A stretch of 64,000 nt of DNA from Trichuris trichiura (taxonomy: Eukaryota > Nematoda > Enoplea > Trichinellida > Trichuridae). Both the position numbers and the translations under genes were made by a program. Below the pieces are notes generated by a model. The model saw nothing but the letters and a program-made list of their open reading frames with translations, was not told where the DNA came from and searched no databases. How positions within the stretch are numbered: position 1 is the first letter of the stretch; each line of letters starts with the position of its first letter. Below, piece after piece: positions 40,826 through 53,095 of this stretch. The stretch covers positions 310,001 to 374,000 of the forward strand of contig JBAJFE010000032.1 in NCBI GenBank assembly GCA_037903355.1, given 5' to 3'.

Positions 40826-43800
40826 TCGGATGAAAGACTACCTAAAAAAAGAAAAAATCAGTAACATAATAGGTAATAAGAGTTTGAAGGCAGCCTGCGC
40901 TTGACAAGCCCAAGTAGGAAATACAAGCTTCATCGACTGGACGCCAGCGAGCAAGCGAATGCCAATACGCGGAAGACTTCGCCGAATCCTGCGTAGATGA
41001 CGCCGAGAGCGTACAATATGCCCTGGAATGATGTGAAAAACACCTGCCAGCCTATGTCGCTTTGCAGCTAACCATAATCAGCTATACGCTGCATCAAACT
41101 GAAACGTTTCCTTGTTGACCATTTCTTGGATTTTGGGTGCACTTGGAATTGAACAATGAAGTATTTGAGAACTATATCCATCACTAAACAGCGCCTATTC
41201 TTCTTCAGTGAATTTCAATGCTTTGTCTTACAGAGTCATTGCATCCATGATGTCGGCACCCTTGTGATCAAAACGCACCATTCCTTTCTTTGGGCATTCT
41301 CTTCCTGCTGCTAGGCTTACAATTCCTTGCTTGCTGAATTGCGGGTTAATGAACACAGAAAAATGATTTCTAAATAGTTATAAAGCAACTTGCTTTTAAG
41401 AAGAAAAAGAACGTGCATTAGCAATTCAGACAAGTGAACATGCAGCTACCGCGCAGATCTTATCACTTATTTCAGTTTAGCAAACCTTCTAACCGCCTTT
41501 TTAGGAAATACGGAATTTCAGTGTCGTTAAAAAAGTTTTCAGTCTGAATAAAAGCTTGCAGCTCATGTAAATGAATGCAGAAAAAGTGACGCCAACCCGT
41601 TGCATGCTTCATCCTCATTGATTAACTGTTAGTTTGTTTCTCTTTATATTTTAATTTTGGTATTTCTGAGCAGTAAGCTAGCTACCATTTCGTAACACTT
41701 TCAGGTGAATAAAAGGCTTTTTATAGCTAACAGATATTAAACATTTTTTGTCTCCATTCTCGAAATAGGCGAAGGAAATTTCGTCTGAACAATTCTCAAA
41801 TGTTGCCAAAGTTCACGCACAGAATCCGCCTAAATTGAAATATTACCAGCTATATTTTGCTCGAAAGAATACTAAAAATGTCGAGGCTAAGATGCTGAGC
41901 TTACTCTTGTGTAAGCCGGAAAATGACTCATCTTTATCTTTGCTGAACAAAAGGGCAATTTTCAAGGTTGTTCATTAGTGAACAAAAGAATGCTCACAAT
42001 CCCGAATCTTGAAAGTCTTGATGGAATAGAATTCAGGCAGATCAAGGCTTGAGTTCCATTTTTCTTCTTTCTATCAGCATAATTTATTAGGTTACATGTA
42101 GAGTCTTGGAGTGTGAAAAGCCTTTCATTTAGGCTAACGAGAAACCACATATGGGATTTACGGATTATTTCTGAATTTGCTTCACCATTTTTAGCATAAA
42201 TAACTTTTTCATGTACATGCGTATCTCACGTAATTGCAGGTTTGATTGGTGAAACTAAAATTAAAGTATTTCATGTGCCAGTGATTCTGAAAGTTGTCTT
42301 ATTTGAATCTTTTGAGCGGCGAAACTCCAACAGTCAGCCGAGGCATCCTAACAGCATGGAATCCACAAAGACGGACTGTGAGCAAGATTATTATCTATTT
42401 TAGATTGAAAGCACTTGCGGGATTTTGAACATTACCTCCTCTGTTAATCACCAGTGCTCAACGCAACAAAGGGTTCGAAAGCTATGGGCGAAATTCCACT
42501 TTAATGCTGAAGACTGACAAATAGTTGGCAAGTGGAGTGAAAGCTTTAAAAACCAAGAAAACTAAAACTCCAACAACTGAATTTAGAAAGAACAAATTAT
42601 GTAAGTTGTGTACTTGCTTCAACAACCATTGGACATTCATTTTTCTAAGTACAGCTATGTCTAGTAATGATGAGAAGCGATTTACGTACTTTTATTACTG
42701 TCAATGCGTTATCGCATATTATTTTTCTCCATCAGCTTAAACGTACTGCGCTAAGGATAACATGGTGCAAACGCTTTCTGTCTGCTGAGAACATAGACAA
42801 TCACTTCAGTTATTGTGAAACACTGCTTACCTTATTAATGTTTAGTAAAAATCATTGTTAAAATAGTTTATGTACACTAGGCCGCCTCGATTCCCCTTTT
42901 TCAATGGCTAAGTTTTTTAAACGCTAAAGAGAAGGAAAATGTTTGAAAAAACAGAAGGCAAAGCTGCAAGAGAACACGGCACTGTGACGTCTTCGCTCTA
43001 TGCTTTCCGTCTTCAGCGTGAAAATGAAATGCTTTTCACGTGTCCCGCAAACATCACATCAGTATTGGCCATATGCATCAATGGCTCAGAAAGTTGTGAA
43101 CGTGAACCTGTGAATGTTCATTGCAATGTTCGTGCGTAACCAAGGATTAAGAACACTATGTTACATAGCATTTTTCAGCAGTCTCTTCAGTGAACATAAT
43201 AATGTCCTGCCAGAAAGCAGCATAAACGTTGAAGTTAGCGCGGAATTAATCAGTGCGGTCAGTAGCAGCTCATAGCGTCACACTGGCGTCACAACCCTTC
43301 TCAGCACTGATGATTCATTAGAATCTGAACGCTCATTGAATGTTCAGTGACTATGGGTGGTTTGATAAGGTTTCGATGCTTTCGTTCGATGTCAATAGGC
43401 TGACAAAAGTGCACCCGCTCTAAAAGTGCCGCCTTGACTATTTGTGTTTTAGTAGTGGTAGTCTAATCAGCTTAGTTTTCGGCTTGACATTTCTAATGTA
43501 ATATGACTTTTCAGTTAGACATTATTTGAAGTTCATTAGTTGCTACGAATAGTTATGGGTTATACCAAAGGATTATGTTTTTTTCCGTAGGTAGCAAATC
43601 CATATAATTCATCTACTTTAAACGTAAATAATTTTAACCAGCAGATATTGGTTGAAGTAAATATTTTTTGGGAAGTAATACCATGCGCTTAAACTTTATA
43701 AGTTACTGTTCACAGACACTAAGACACTGTGGGAAACAGAAAATTTACTCCACTCATAATAAACAAAAAGCTAAGAAGAAAACTTTGCATTTAATTGTTT

Positions 43801-44558
43801 CAAAAAGATGCTAAAATACTGCCGCCTAACAATGTTTTTTTCATTCAGGATCTCTTTTATCACTTTTTGCTGTTTCCATGGGAGCACTTCACTTCTGAAA
43901 GCGACATTTTCCCATCATTCTGAAAGAGCACAGCAGACACTGCGCAGCCCAAGGCAGTATAAGATAGTGCCGAGTTCTGTCTAAACATAGACCACTTGGA
44001 TAATAGTATATCGATTCTTGCAATATTCTTTATTAAAAGTATGCTCCATTTATTGCTCTTATTTTTTCAACTGATTGTTAGCTTTGGAATTTTGAAGTCC
44101 TATGCTCACATTATTCGTAGACAAGTCATGTGCCTATAGGCGATTACTACTTTGTGCGTATATTATTCATAGCTCTTCAAAATATATAATACTTTAATTT
44201 TCAAGCAATAAAGGCACAAGAATAATTAATCCGACAACACTTAGTCATTTAGATACTTAGCCTTTTTAAGTTTAGTTTTATTTTTACAAGGTAGTAATTT
44301 TGGTAGAGCTTAATTTCCATATAAAACCTGATCAATGTAAAGCAATATCTATGGGAGGGTATGCTTACTTTCGCATTGACATTTTTACTAGATTAAGCAT
44401 GTTTTCCGACCGCATTTGTCTGCTCACGTCTGTACGGAAAAAGTTGAATTCCCTAAGGTTAGCTTTTATTGCACGTTTATGACAAAACGTGAGTGGATCG
44501 GCATGCAAATTCATACTGTAAAAATATATTTCTATCAAAAGGATACTCTAACCCTTAA
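40826..44558. other. Long stretch without recognised gene
   Basis: Only short frames. 40990-41400 on the minus strand reads like a decayed coding sequence with stops but could not be assigned. The frame at 42939-43139 (+) has no recognisable content. Confidence 0.35.
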
Positions 44559-45069
44559 CTAAGATAGAAAAAATGACATCAGTAATCCCACATAATTTAG
44601 CTCTTGCCTAAGGTAGTCAATGATTTCTTTCAGTTCCTCTACTTTTTTCATATAGGGCAATGGATCTCTTATAATGACCATTGCTGTGTCAAGGATTGTG
44701 AGGGCACATACTGACAAGAAATTTTTTAATGGCACGCGAGTTTCCCGCTTCTGTAAATAGGCATAAGAAAAAAGTGATCAGCTTATTCTATACCTCATTT
44801 CTTTTAATAAGCAACAGACCCTGTTTTGTGATGTCTCATAATCTCATTATAGTGATGCAGAAGTCTAGTGGCCACATATGTTCATTATCACAACGGTAGT
44901 CCAAAGCTAAAAGATCCCAAAAGATTTTATCAGCTTTGACAGCAATGTTCCTTGAAACTGCTGACTGCATTGACTACTCAGCTGTCTTGCTGCACCGCTT
45001 AGGTTCAATAAGCGGCAATGATTCAATATATATGTCCATTTCAACTGAAGCACATTTATCGTCTGCTAT
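44559..45069 (-). pseudogene. Pseudogene of the helical family, member B
   Basis: Colinear with the gene at 53399-53920. The ATG is changed to ATA (45069-45067). MDIYIESLPL, the SRNIAVKADKIFWDLL block and the second exon (KNFLSV, TAMVIIRDP, EELKEIIDYL) are readable, but in-frame stops interrupt both the first-exon half (after KTAE and after IMRL) and the rest. Its existence shows the family duplicates locally. Confidence 0.82.
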
Positions 45070-45423
45070 AAAATAGTAACCAAATTGTTGTTATTTTATA
45101 ACAAAGCGCAATAGAGTGTAAATGTAAAGATGGCTCATTTTCTGCTCTTCAGGCTCGACAGGATCAGTGACCAGGAACAGAGACGTCTGGAATGCAGGGC
45201 TCTGCTAAATCTATGAGCAGAAGGTGTGCAACTGAAGCTATTCATGAACGGAATTGAGCCACATTCAACAACAACGCTGCTTCTATCCCATTTTGTTTCT
45301 TATCAATCGCGTCTCCTCTGAGCCAATCACTAATCGAATATAGTTCAACTTGACCATGCTTATCAGTTAGTGAAATGGCTGAAAACTCTCCCTAATAAAA
45401 GTTGTTTTCTCCTCCTGTTTCCT
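45070..45423. other. No gene recognised
   Basis: Short gap between the pseudogene and the Penelope fragment, without a supportable feature. Confidence 0.3.
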
Positions 45424-45965
45424 TCAGCAATTGGAACGCGCAACAATGTTTGTCCATAGCTCACTAATTTCTGCCCCTTGATCCTGATTGTATGTCATAT
45501 TGTGTCTAATGCAAAGGGCTTCTTTAATTCTTCGTATGCGTACGTTATGTTTGTAACATAAGACCTCTGGTTGAAAAAGTTGGTCACAGTGTGCCTTGTG
45601 TTCTACCACAGCTGAGGCTTGAATAGCTTTTTCTATGGTAACTGTTAGATCTAACACTGGTCTCCCGCATTGAAAGATTGGAGTGCTACCGTCGCTGAGA
45701 ATCATTTTTGTGCTCTTGTAACGTTTGAGCATTTTTATATGTTCATTGAACGTGTATTCCAAGGTATTGCTTGTATCTCCCATGTAGATTCCTGAGCAAG
45801 CACATTCGACCATGTAGACTAACCCTGTGTTTTTGTTTGCTGGGATTTATGTTGTGTCCTTGTGAAGAATTGACTTGAAATTGGGAAAACTTTTGAAAAA
45901 GCCCGGGAAACCTAATTGTCTCCCTACTCAGACAATCTTTTCACCTAATCCATACACACTTCACA
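45424..45965 (-). mobile_element. Penelope-like retroelement, 3' fragment with GIY-YIG endonuclease
   Basis: On the minus strand a GLGEKIV-VGRQLGF stretch (end of the reverse transcriptase region) is followed by KNTGLVYMVEC, GIYMGDTSNTLEYTFNEHIKM and ASAVVEHKAHC, the GIY-YIG (Uri) endonuclease typical of Penelope-like elements. The endonuclease part is open for 129 codons (45813-45424). Upstream there are frame breaks, and the main reverse transcriptase is absent. The usual GIY-YIG reads GIY-MGD here. Confidence 0.82.
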
Positions 45966-45989
45966 ACCAGGCATCCCTCAAACCACATA

Positions 45990-46560
45990 CTTCACACAAT
46001 CCACGTTTAGTTACTCCTTATGCTGTAGGTTTAGAAGAAAAAATCGTTTGAATAGGCAGGCAAGTAGGTTTCTGCAATCTCAGGTCAATTCTTCATAGGG
46101 ATAAAACACAAATCCTAGCAGACAAAAAACAGGGTTATTATACGCGGTAGAATGTGCATGTTTAGGAATCTACATTAGGGAAACCGGCAATACACTGGAA
46201 CATAGATTCAATGGGCCTATAAAAATGCTGACTAGTGAAAACAATACAAAAACCCTTCTCAACAATAGTAGTACTGTAATACCTCAACGCGGAAAACTGA
46301 TGATGGATTCAAAAACAACCATGGGAAAAGCTTCACAAGCTTCCGCTGTGGCTGAACACGTAGCACAGTGTAAACAACCTTTTCAAAAAAAGGTTTGATA
46401 TTATGAAAGCAACTTACACTTAAGACAGATCAAAAGGCCATGTACATCAGACACGATGACACATACAAACGTGATCAAGGAGCGGAAATAGGCGAAATAT
46501 GGACAAATATTATCACACGCTCCAACTGCTGCTCATTATGTTGACTGCATACATGAGCAC
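45990..46560 (+). mobile_element. Penelope-like retroelement,3' fragment, second copy (head to head)
   Basis: The plus strand carries the same order: PYAVGLEEKIV-IGRQVGF, then NRVIIR/GLLYAVECACLGIYIRETGNTLEHRF and QASAVAEHVAQC, with several stops and frame changes. It mirrors the minus-strand fragment, and their 5' truncated ends face each other within about 30 bp. A ribozyme-bearing fold-back element follows 190 bp downstream. Confidence 0.8.
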
Positions 46561-46749
46561 AATGAAAAAGTTAAAAGAATTGACTAACGTATACAGAACA
46601 GTAGAACTGAGGCAGGGCCTCATGTATGGAACTATAAAAAATAGCCAAATCTATATGGAACAACATGGAAGAAACATGAAATGAATTAATATATGGAACA
46701 GAATTGGCAATGGATATAACCAACATGAAAAGAACAATGGAGTTAAATA

Positions 46750-47020
46750 TAGTTTTCTGGTACGGGACCGTAGAGGTTCATTGGGCTGCTTCTTTTTTAT
46801 GGACTGTAAGTCACGTTGAAAAATTTTTAATACTAATTTCCCAGGAGCTTTCAGGTCCAAACGCGACCCGTCTTCAGCGGTCTTAAAATGATATTATTGA
46901 TGATATTATTTTAAGACTGCTGAAGACAGGCCGCGTTTGGACCCGAAAGCTCCGGGGAAATTAGTATTAAAAATTTTTCAACAGGACTTTCAATCAGTAA
47001 AAAAACAAGCAACCTAATGA
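46750..47020 (-). mobile_element. Ribozyme-bearing fold-back element (271 bp)
   Basis: The 14-bp duplication AATGGAGTTAAATA flanks it (46736-46749 and 47021-47034). The tail (TTCTGGTACGGGACCGTAGAGG, minus orientation) is followed by a palindrome centred near 46896. Hammerhead-like motifs lie at 46842-46880 (-) and 46917-46955 (+). The first keeps CTGAAGA, CGGGTC/GACCTG and GAAAGCTC but has a mismatch in stem I. The second has a mismatched stem II. Confidence 0.87.
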
Positions 47021-47207
47021 AATGGAGTTAAATACAGAAAAGAAAAAAATAGAACAATGTACATAGTAGCGTGGTACGGCATATATGCAACAATACAAGC
47101 AAGCAGCTGACAGACAAAGAAACCTTAAAAGAAGGACTTTAAGACACTCGCCGTAGCCCTTAAAACTGATTGACTGCTGATTTGCACTTGCTATTTACAT
47201 CACTTTT

Positions 47208-47250
47208 AGTACAACTGAGGACTGGTCACGCGCGGTCTGAAAGCTTCAGA
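47208..47250 (+). repeat. Isolated decayed hammerhead-like motif
   Basis: CTGAGGA, a weak CTGGTC/GGTCTG hairpin and GAAAGCTTC are present but stem I no longer pairs. It is probably a relic of an older element, followed by the AAGTTTATTGTA...ACGCGGCAT end segment. Confidence 0.4.
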
Positions 47251-49113
47251 GATTAAAAGTTTATTGTATCCTTAACGCGGCATACTCCATGAAAAGAAAC
47301 AAATTAGTTATGGAATTTAACTTATTAAAGAATGTATGCTTTTTAAAAAACGTAGTGATCAGCCATTGATTTTTACTTGGTGTGATTACGCCATGCCAAG
47401 TCTATTGCTGTTTGGCAGAATGCTATTGTGTTGAGTGTTTCAGTCACCAGTGATGAAATTCATTTCCTGGCCGCCGCTGATCACTTTGATAGCAAACGAT
47501 CGCCTGAAAGTAAAGTTACTCTAAAAGGCCATATGGCATTCTAACGTTTCCATCTGCGGCTTTTACTAATTTAACTTGCGTTGCTTTGACGTGCAGCAAT
47601 GTAAACCAGCGAATCGGAGCCATAATGGAACTGACTTAGGTTAGCTGATAAAGTTTCATACTGGAAAGTGCAACTGCAAGCATGAAAGGAAAAAAACATG
47701 TTCCACGTAGCGCTGATGTCCTTTTATAACTATCACCTTGATTATTACTTAGACAATACATCTAAGCACTTCTTAAAGTTTTTTCATCACACATTTTTAA
47801 AAGAAAGATTAAATCATTTGGTTCCTTCGATTAGACGTCTGTAAACACTGTAGGTAAAACTAAAATCAAGTTCTGTTACGTCAAGTAATCGCAGCGATCC
47901 TAAGCTTAAGGCTAAAATCAAGACCGCTCAAGCCCAGCATCCCTACACAATCTAAGCATAAACCTAAAATCAGCAGTGGTTTACGTTTAGGCAGTCCGCA
48001 ATGACCTAGACTGAAGGAATTTAGTTTCTCTTATACATACAGTAGCCATCGCGCGTCTAATGAAAAAGACCCTAACTTTCTATTATGCAATCATTGATGA
48101 CAGGGCAAAAAGTAGTAATTTACTGTTTGAGAAAGAAGGTGGTGTATACACTTAAATAACTGCAGTATGTAGATACTGTTCATGCACACGTACGTGTACG
48201 AAAGCCTTGTGCAATAAGTTAATCATTATACACTGCATCTCAGCCAATCGCTAAACCTGCGCACAGTGAACTTATCACCTTAAAAATTGACGTAGACTAT
48301 TATACAGCAACGCCTGTCGTGTAAAAGGAACTACTTTAGTTGAACTCTATTGTCGGCTTTGAAAGACATCACAATAACCAGTCTCTTATCGCCCATAGGA
48401 AACGCTCATTTGCATTTTTCATGATTTTTACTTTTAAAAACGTTCATGATAGAGTTGAGCCGTCAGGGTGCTTGTTAAGTGCTTCATTCAGCAATGGCAC
48501 TATGTTTAGAATGATTACTTTTTCTTCTATGGCATGTATTTTGTTTCTTTGCATATTAAACAATTCCTCAAGCGTCTAAGCTTTACTTCCCATACCTTTT
48601 ATAGCGTGCTAAGTATTGTTTGTTGGCAACTTTCAATTCTTGAGAATTTCATTTTTTTGTTGGTAGCTCATAATTTTGAAGCAATGCAAGGTTATCTAAT
48701 CACAGGACTATCACATTTACTCGAGTGAGAGAAAGGGAGGAGGAAGCAGTTAGGTTCAGATCCTTAAGCATCTCTCAACATGAGCAACTAAGTCAGATTT
48801 CATTGATCTAAAAGTCTGGTAGTCACTGCAAGAACTAAGAGCGCCTGAAAGAAGAAACACTAAGAACTTGGGTTTACAAAATTCAAAACATTATGGAATC
48901 TACTCTGCAGACTGCAAAGGGAACTGCTGTAGTAGAAACTCGTTTTTTTACTTTGATTACAATGTCACGGGACAGCTTTTCAGTGAGTCATCTTTGCATT
49001 GATGACCTTTCCAACCGTTGAGTAAATAAAGTACTACTGCCAGCTTAAGTGCCAGCCAGCACTGTTCCACTGTATGACCACTTGAAGTTGTTACACTTGG
49101 TCATTTCTTAGCT
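47251..49113. other. No gene recognised; repeat scraps
   Basis: 47890-48000 holds CCTAAGC/TAAGGC-type words of the dispersed TTAGGC-rich repeat. The other short frames have no recognisable content. Confidence 0.35.
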
Positions 49114-49114
49114 A

Positions 49115-49180
<66 letters not shown>

Positions 49181-49222
49181 CATAATAATAATCATAATAA
49201 TAATAATAATAATAATCATAAT
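49114..49222. repeat. (AAT)n microsatellite
   Basis: About 35 near-perfect AAT/TAA units with a few ATC interruptions. On the minus strand it opens a spurious poly-Tyr frame. Confidence 0.97.
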
Positions 49223-49725
49223 CTGTAAACTGTTTTACAATTGCATACTTGTTTGTAAAATATGTTGGCCTATTTGGCATTAGTTTATGAGCTGCAGTTG
49301 TCACAGCTTCTCGTTGAAGTAGCTAAAGCTTGTTTTTTCATTGGTAGTGGGTGTTGCTGTGTGGGTGTACACCAGTCTGACTCAGCCGTCAGTGTTAGTT
49401 GCTCTCTACGCAAATGATTAAGTAGCACTTTATGCTGCTGCGATAGGGGAACCATTCATTCACTTTCATGCTGTGCCGTTCAGACAGACTTGTGATAACA
49501 TTGGAGCACGATGCGGCTTGGTGAACGAGTCTTATTGCTTGACGCTCTGAGCAACGGTATGTCCATGCGTCTATTGTAGCGGTTTAAGAATTGTTCCATT
49601 GGTTTTCTCTACTCCTTCACTTTCTGATAATTTCTAGTTAATACAGGTTATTTTCAGAGCGACCAGCATTTTTCCATTGGATTTAGCAATGCTGGCATGG
49701 CAGTGCCAGAGTGTTTGATCGCGCT

Positions 49726-49845
49726 ATGGTTGCGAGCAGTAACTATCAACTTTATTTTCCAGTTTTTCTTTGGCTCAGTGCTTTCACGGTTCTGGTAAGA
49801 AGTGAACAAGTAAATAACAGATCCAAATGGGATGATCATTGCAAG
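49726..49845 (+). CDS. Orphan signal-peptide exon of a putative secreted protein
   Basis: The ATG opens 40 codons: a hydrophobic LYFPVFLWLSAFTVLV core, then polar NNRSKWDDHCK, ending exactly at a consensus donor CAAG|GTAAGT. I could not find the next exon downstream. A ribozyme-bearing element is inserted 90 bp after the donor, inside the would-be intron. This may be a real gene start or chance. Confidence 0.35.
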
Positions 49846-49934
49846 GTAAGTCTTTCATTAAGCATGAAGATGAACTGCGTTTTTCATATTCTTGATTGCT
49901 GATTTCACGATTAATTACACAGATGTACATTTTC

Positions 49935-50206
49935 ATGTTGAGTTTCTTTTACGGAAATTTTGTCCCGTTGATAATATTTTTACTATTATTCCGTAGCTTT
50001 CGGGTCAAACGAGACCCGTCTTCAGCGGTGTTAATATAAAGCAATTATATTTAGTTTGCTTTATATTAACACCGCAGAAGACGGGTCTCGTTTGACCTGA
50101 AAGCTACGGAATAATAATAAAAATATTATCAACGGGACAAAATTTCCGTAAAAGAAACTCAACATGAAACTATACGGTCCCGTACCAAGAAGTTACATTT
50201 ACAAAA
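49935..50206 (+). mobile_element. Ribozyme-bearing fold-back element (272 bp)
   Basis: The 14-bp duplication AGATGTACATTTTC flanks it (49921-49934 and 50207-50220). A long palindrome (to 50166) is followed by a tail CATGAAACTATACGGTCCCG and TACCAAGAAG. Hammerhead motifs are at 49991-50028 (-), complete with cleavage triplet CTA, and at 50072-50109 (+), where the core has mutated to CAGAAGA. Confidence 0.92.
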
Positions 50207-50561
50207 AGATGTACATTTTCTCTTATAATCATAATTTATAACATCCAGACATTTCTACAGTTTATTGCATTGCTTTTGCCGCATGTTGCTTTTCCATCCC
50301 GTATTCACTGCCAGTCTCTGGGAATGCTGTTCATACTGATCAGTCACTCTGATCAATGTTTATTTGTTCGTTCTATAACGACTGCTTTGAATAGCGTGCA
50401 ATAGTTTTACCCTAAGTTGTCTGATAAAGCGACTCTGTTCTGATTATACAACTAATGATAAGTTGGCAATGGAAACTATACTGCATTCAAAACAAAGTTG
50501 TTTCTAATGGGTGTGTGAGTTAACATTATAGTATGGACAAACTACTAGTTCAAAGTTTATT

Positions 50562-50705
50562 TTACGAAGCTTTCAGGAAACTCCGGTTTCTGTCTTCAGT
50601 GCATGAAAACTGACAGAACAAATCCTGGCATGGCACTATCCAAACATGCGCTAAAGACGGGAACTAGAATTTCCCGAAAGCTTCCCAAAATAAAAACGTT
50701 GAACG
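50562..50705. mobile_element. Old, diverged fold-back element of the same kind
   Basis: TTTTACGAAGCTTTC on the left pairs loosely with GAAAGCTTCCCAAAATAAAA on the right. Inner parts hold CTGAAGACAG (-) and CTAAAGACGGG (+) with hairpins and GAAAGC. Stem I pairing is lost and no target duplication was found. Confidence 0.5.
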
Positions 50706-52410
50706 GTTAGTTTGACCGTACCGTAATGAAAACTATGCTGAATAAACTACATCGCTTACATTTACTCTTAAAAGAAATCTCAAAGTGCCAGAGTAACATT
50801 GAATTTAGGTTAAGGCTTAAAAGCTCATCACTTAATCAAAGTTATTGCCTGTAGAAAAGCATTAGGAAATCAAAGATGACCTTTAGCAAACATTAACTGA
50901 TCTGAGTAACATTGAGTGAGATGTCGGTACAAGCGACAGCAGCGCAACTGTTCAGCAGGTCATTCAGGTAACAGTAACAATTGTAACATGAGACGTTGAC
51001 ACTCGTGAAGAAGCCATACATTTCTGAACATGATTTTTTATACAGTAGCCTAGTTTCAAATTAAATGCACATTTGGAATCAAAGCTTTGATCATGGGGTG
51101 TTACAGTACTCAACGTTTACGCTAAGAAGACACTTTTCTAATAAAAAATAGTCTTTTGTGCTGAAGAGAATCTGGCTTGACAAGCTTTGACACCAAAAGG
51201 CTCAGTGATTTATTTGCGTTGAAGGTGGTGCTTTTCCGTTCATATTCCCACGCCTGTAAGTAGTTTCATAGGGAGTCTTAGATCACACACATGTATTTAA
51301 TAATTATTTGCCGTATCAGTCAGTTAGTGAGACTACTTTCGTTCTTTTTGAATCACATGAGTAAATATGAAATGTAAGAATCATCTAGTGCTGACGCGTT
51401 AAAGGGTTGTTGCTTATCCCTTAAGTTCAGTAAACTGTGCTGCAGCAGTAACATTATCACTGCTGTACTAGAAGAATTATCATGACCTTCCCGCAGTGTA
51501 TAGATGTGAGCGCTAAATCTTTTGGTTGAATAACGTGCATATTAATAAATCATTATACGACATTTTAAGTACTGTCTATTAACCACCCACACTCTGAGAA
51601 ATTAAGGTTTTTTAGACTACTATCCATCATTCTGTTTTGCCTTCTCTTAAGGCTATGTCAAACAAAGCCTGAGGTTTAGGCATACACATAGATGGCGGCT
51701 GAGCAGGATGAACAGTAAAATTACAACATGAAAGTGGAGCAACTGGAAAACAAGATGATACATGTCTTCACGTTCATTTCTTCCCTCAGTCATTAGCACA
51801 AATGATGCGCTGAGTACACCATGCATAAATATTTATAACTTGTGCTACTCAGTATATAAATATATAACTCTTTGTAGAAGTTTTACAATTTTTCACGGTG
51901 TAAAGTTTTGTTACTGCAAAACCTGTTACGTCTGAAAATTTTGTATCCAGGACTTTTCAGTTTAAGCTTGACCTTTCAGCAATGAAAGTTTCCCGCTCAT
52001 AACATGTTTCGCTATAATGGAGGTTCACGTCATTAAGTAGTTTATGTCATATAAAAACTTCATTGATAATTTTTTTTCTAGTATCCTTTATGAAAACCTA
52101 GTTCGTCAAACAAGCTTTCTTTCTGTCAGCCGCATACTGAACAGCTGTTTGCTTCCACCATTTTTCTTTCTAAACGTCATACTGCACAGACAAACATGTA
52201 AACGTTTCGTAGAAGTTTGTCCATCAATGGAAGAGTATTTCGATCGGAAAACATACAGGAGACATTCTGCTCCTTGTTCAAGTTTACCTTTACTTTTGTT
52301 AAAAAGCTTTTTAAATCAATATCGCAGCGTTGGCAAAGGCCAGATGTAGTCTTAGTTCTTTCAGATCAGTAATACTACCATGCTTCAGTTGATGTCACGT
52401 ACTTTTCATT
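50706..52410. other. No gene recognised
   Basis: Short frames without domains. The frame at 52044-52349 is not supported. Confidence 0.35.
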
Positions 52411-52423
52411 GCATAATTTATGT

Positions 52424-52707
52424 TTTGTAAATGTAGCTTCTTGGTACGGGACCGTATAGTTTCATGTTGAGTTTCTTTTACAGAAATTTTGTCCCGTTGA
52501 TAATATTTTTATTATTCCGTAGCTTTCGGGTCAAACGAGATCCGTCTTCAGCGGTGTTAATATAAAGCAATGACGTAACGAAACACCGTGAATTTTCGTT
52601 ACGTCATTGCTTTATATTAACACCGCTGAAGACGGATCTCGTTTGACCCGAAAGATACGGAATAATAAAAATATTATCAACGGGACAAAATTTCCGTAAA
52701 AGAAACA
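52424..52707 (-). mobile_element. Ribozyme-bearing fold-back element (284 bp)
   Basis: The 13-bp duplication GCATAATTTATGT flanks it (52411-52423 and 52708-52720). The tail comes first (TTCTTGGTACGGGACCGTATAG), so it is inverted relative to the copy at 50 kb, to which it is nearly identical outside the centre. Hammerhead motifs lie at 52517-52554 (-) and 52623-52660 (+). The plus copy has GAAAGATA instead of GAAAGCTA, and stem II has one mismatch in each. Confidence 0.92.
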
Positions 52708-52870
52708 GCATAATTTATGTAAGACAAAAAATATAGAATTTTGCACCTCCTCTCTCACATCATCATACTGTAGGTTTGCGGGTAGGCTCCTTTCTGGCAA
52801 GCATGCCCTTAACGTGTTGTGCCTTTATTAAAGAGCATGTCAATTTCCCTTTTTTGTATTATCCAACCTT

Positions 52871-53089
52871 GTTTGGTTTCTTTTTGTACAGATTTTTCGT
52901 GTCCCGTTGAATAGACTTTTATTAATAAACTTTTATTATTACCTACAACTTATGACCGCTGATGACGGGTCACGAATGACCTGAAAGCTCCGGAGAGTTT
53001 ATTAATAAAAGTCTATTCAACGGGACACGAAAAATCTGTACAAAAAGAAACTGAACAATGAAATTATTTGGTCCCGTATGAAGACACTA
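52871..53089 (+). mobile_element. Ribozyme-bearing fold-back element with a single ribozyme (219 bp)
   Basis: The 14-bp duplication TATTATCCAACCTT flanks it (52857-52870 and 53090-53103). The outer arms (GTTTCTTTTTGTACAGATTT and CCCGTTGAATAGACTTTTAT) are perfectly inverted, but the centre holds only one hammerhead. This is the simplest form of the family and may represent its active unit. The tail is AATGAAATTATTTGGTCCCG. Confidence 0.92.
52956..52993 (+). ncRNA. Hammerhead ribozyme motif with canonical CTGATGA core
   Basis: CCG (52956-52958), CTGATGA (52959-52965), stem II CGGGTC/GACCTG (one G-T pair) with loop ACGAAT, GAAA (52983-52986), GC stem III, triplet CTC, CGG (52991-52993) closing stem I. 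The predicted cleavage is between 52990 and 52991. It is the best single candidate in the window. Confidence 0.72.
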
Positions 53090-53095
53090 TATTAT

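Noticed and set aside
49101..49304. Tyr-rich ORF
   Set aside because: Simple translation of the AAT microsatellite.
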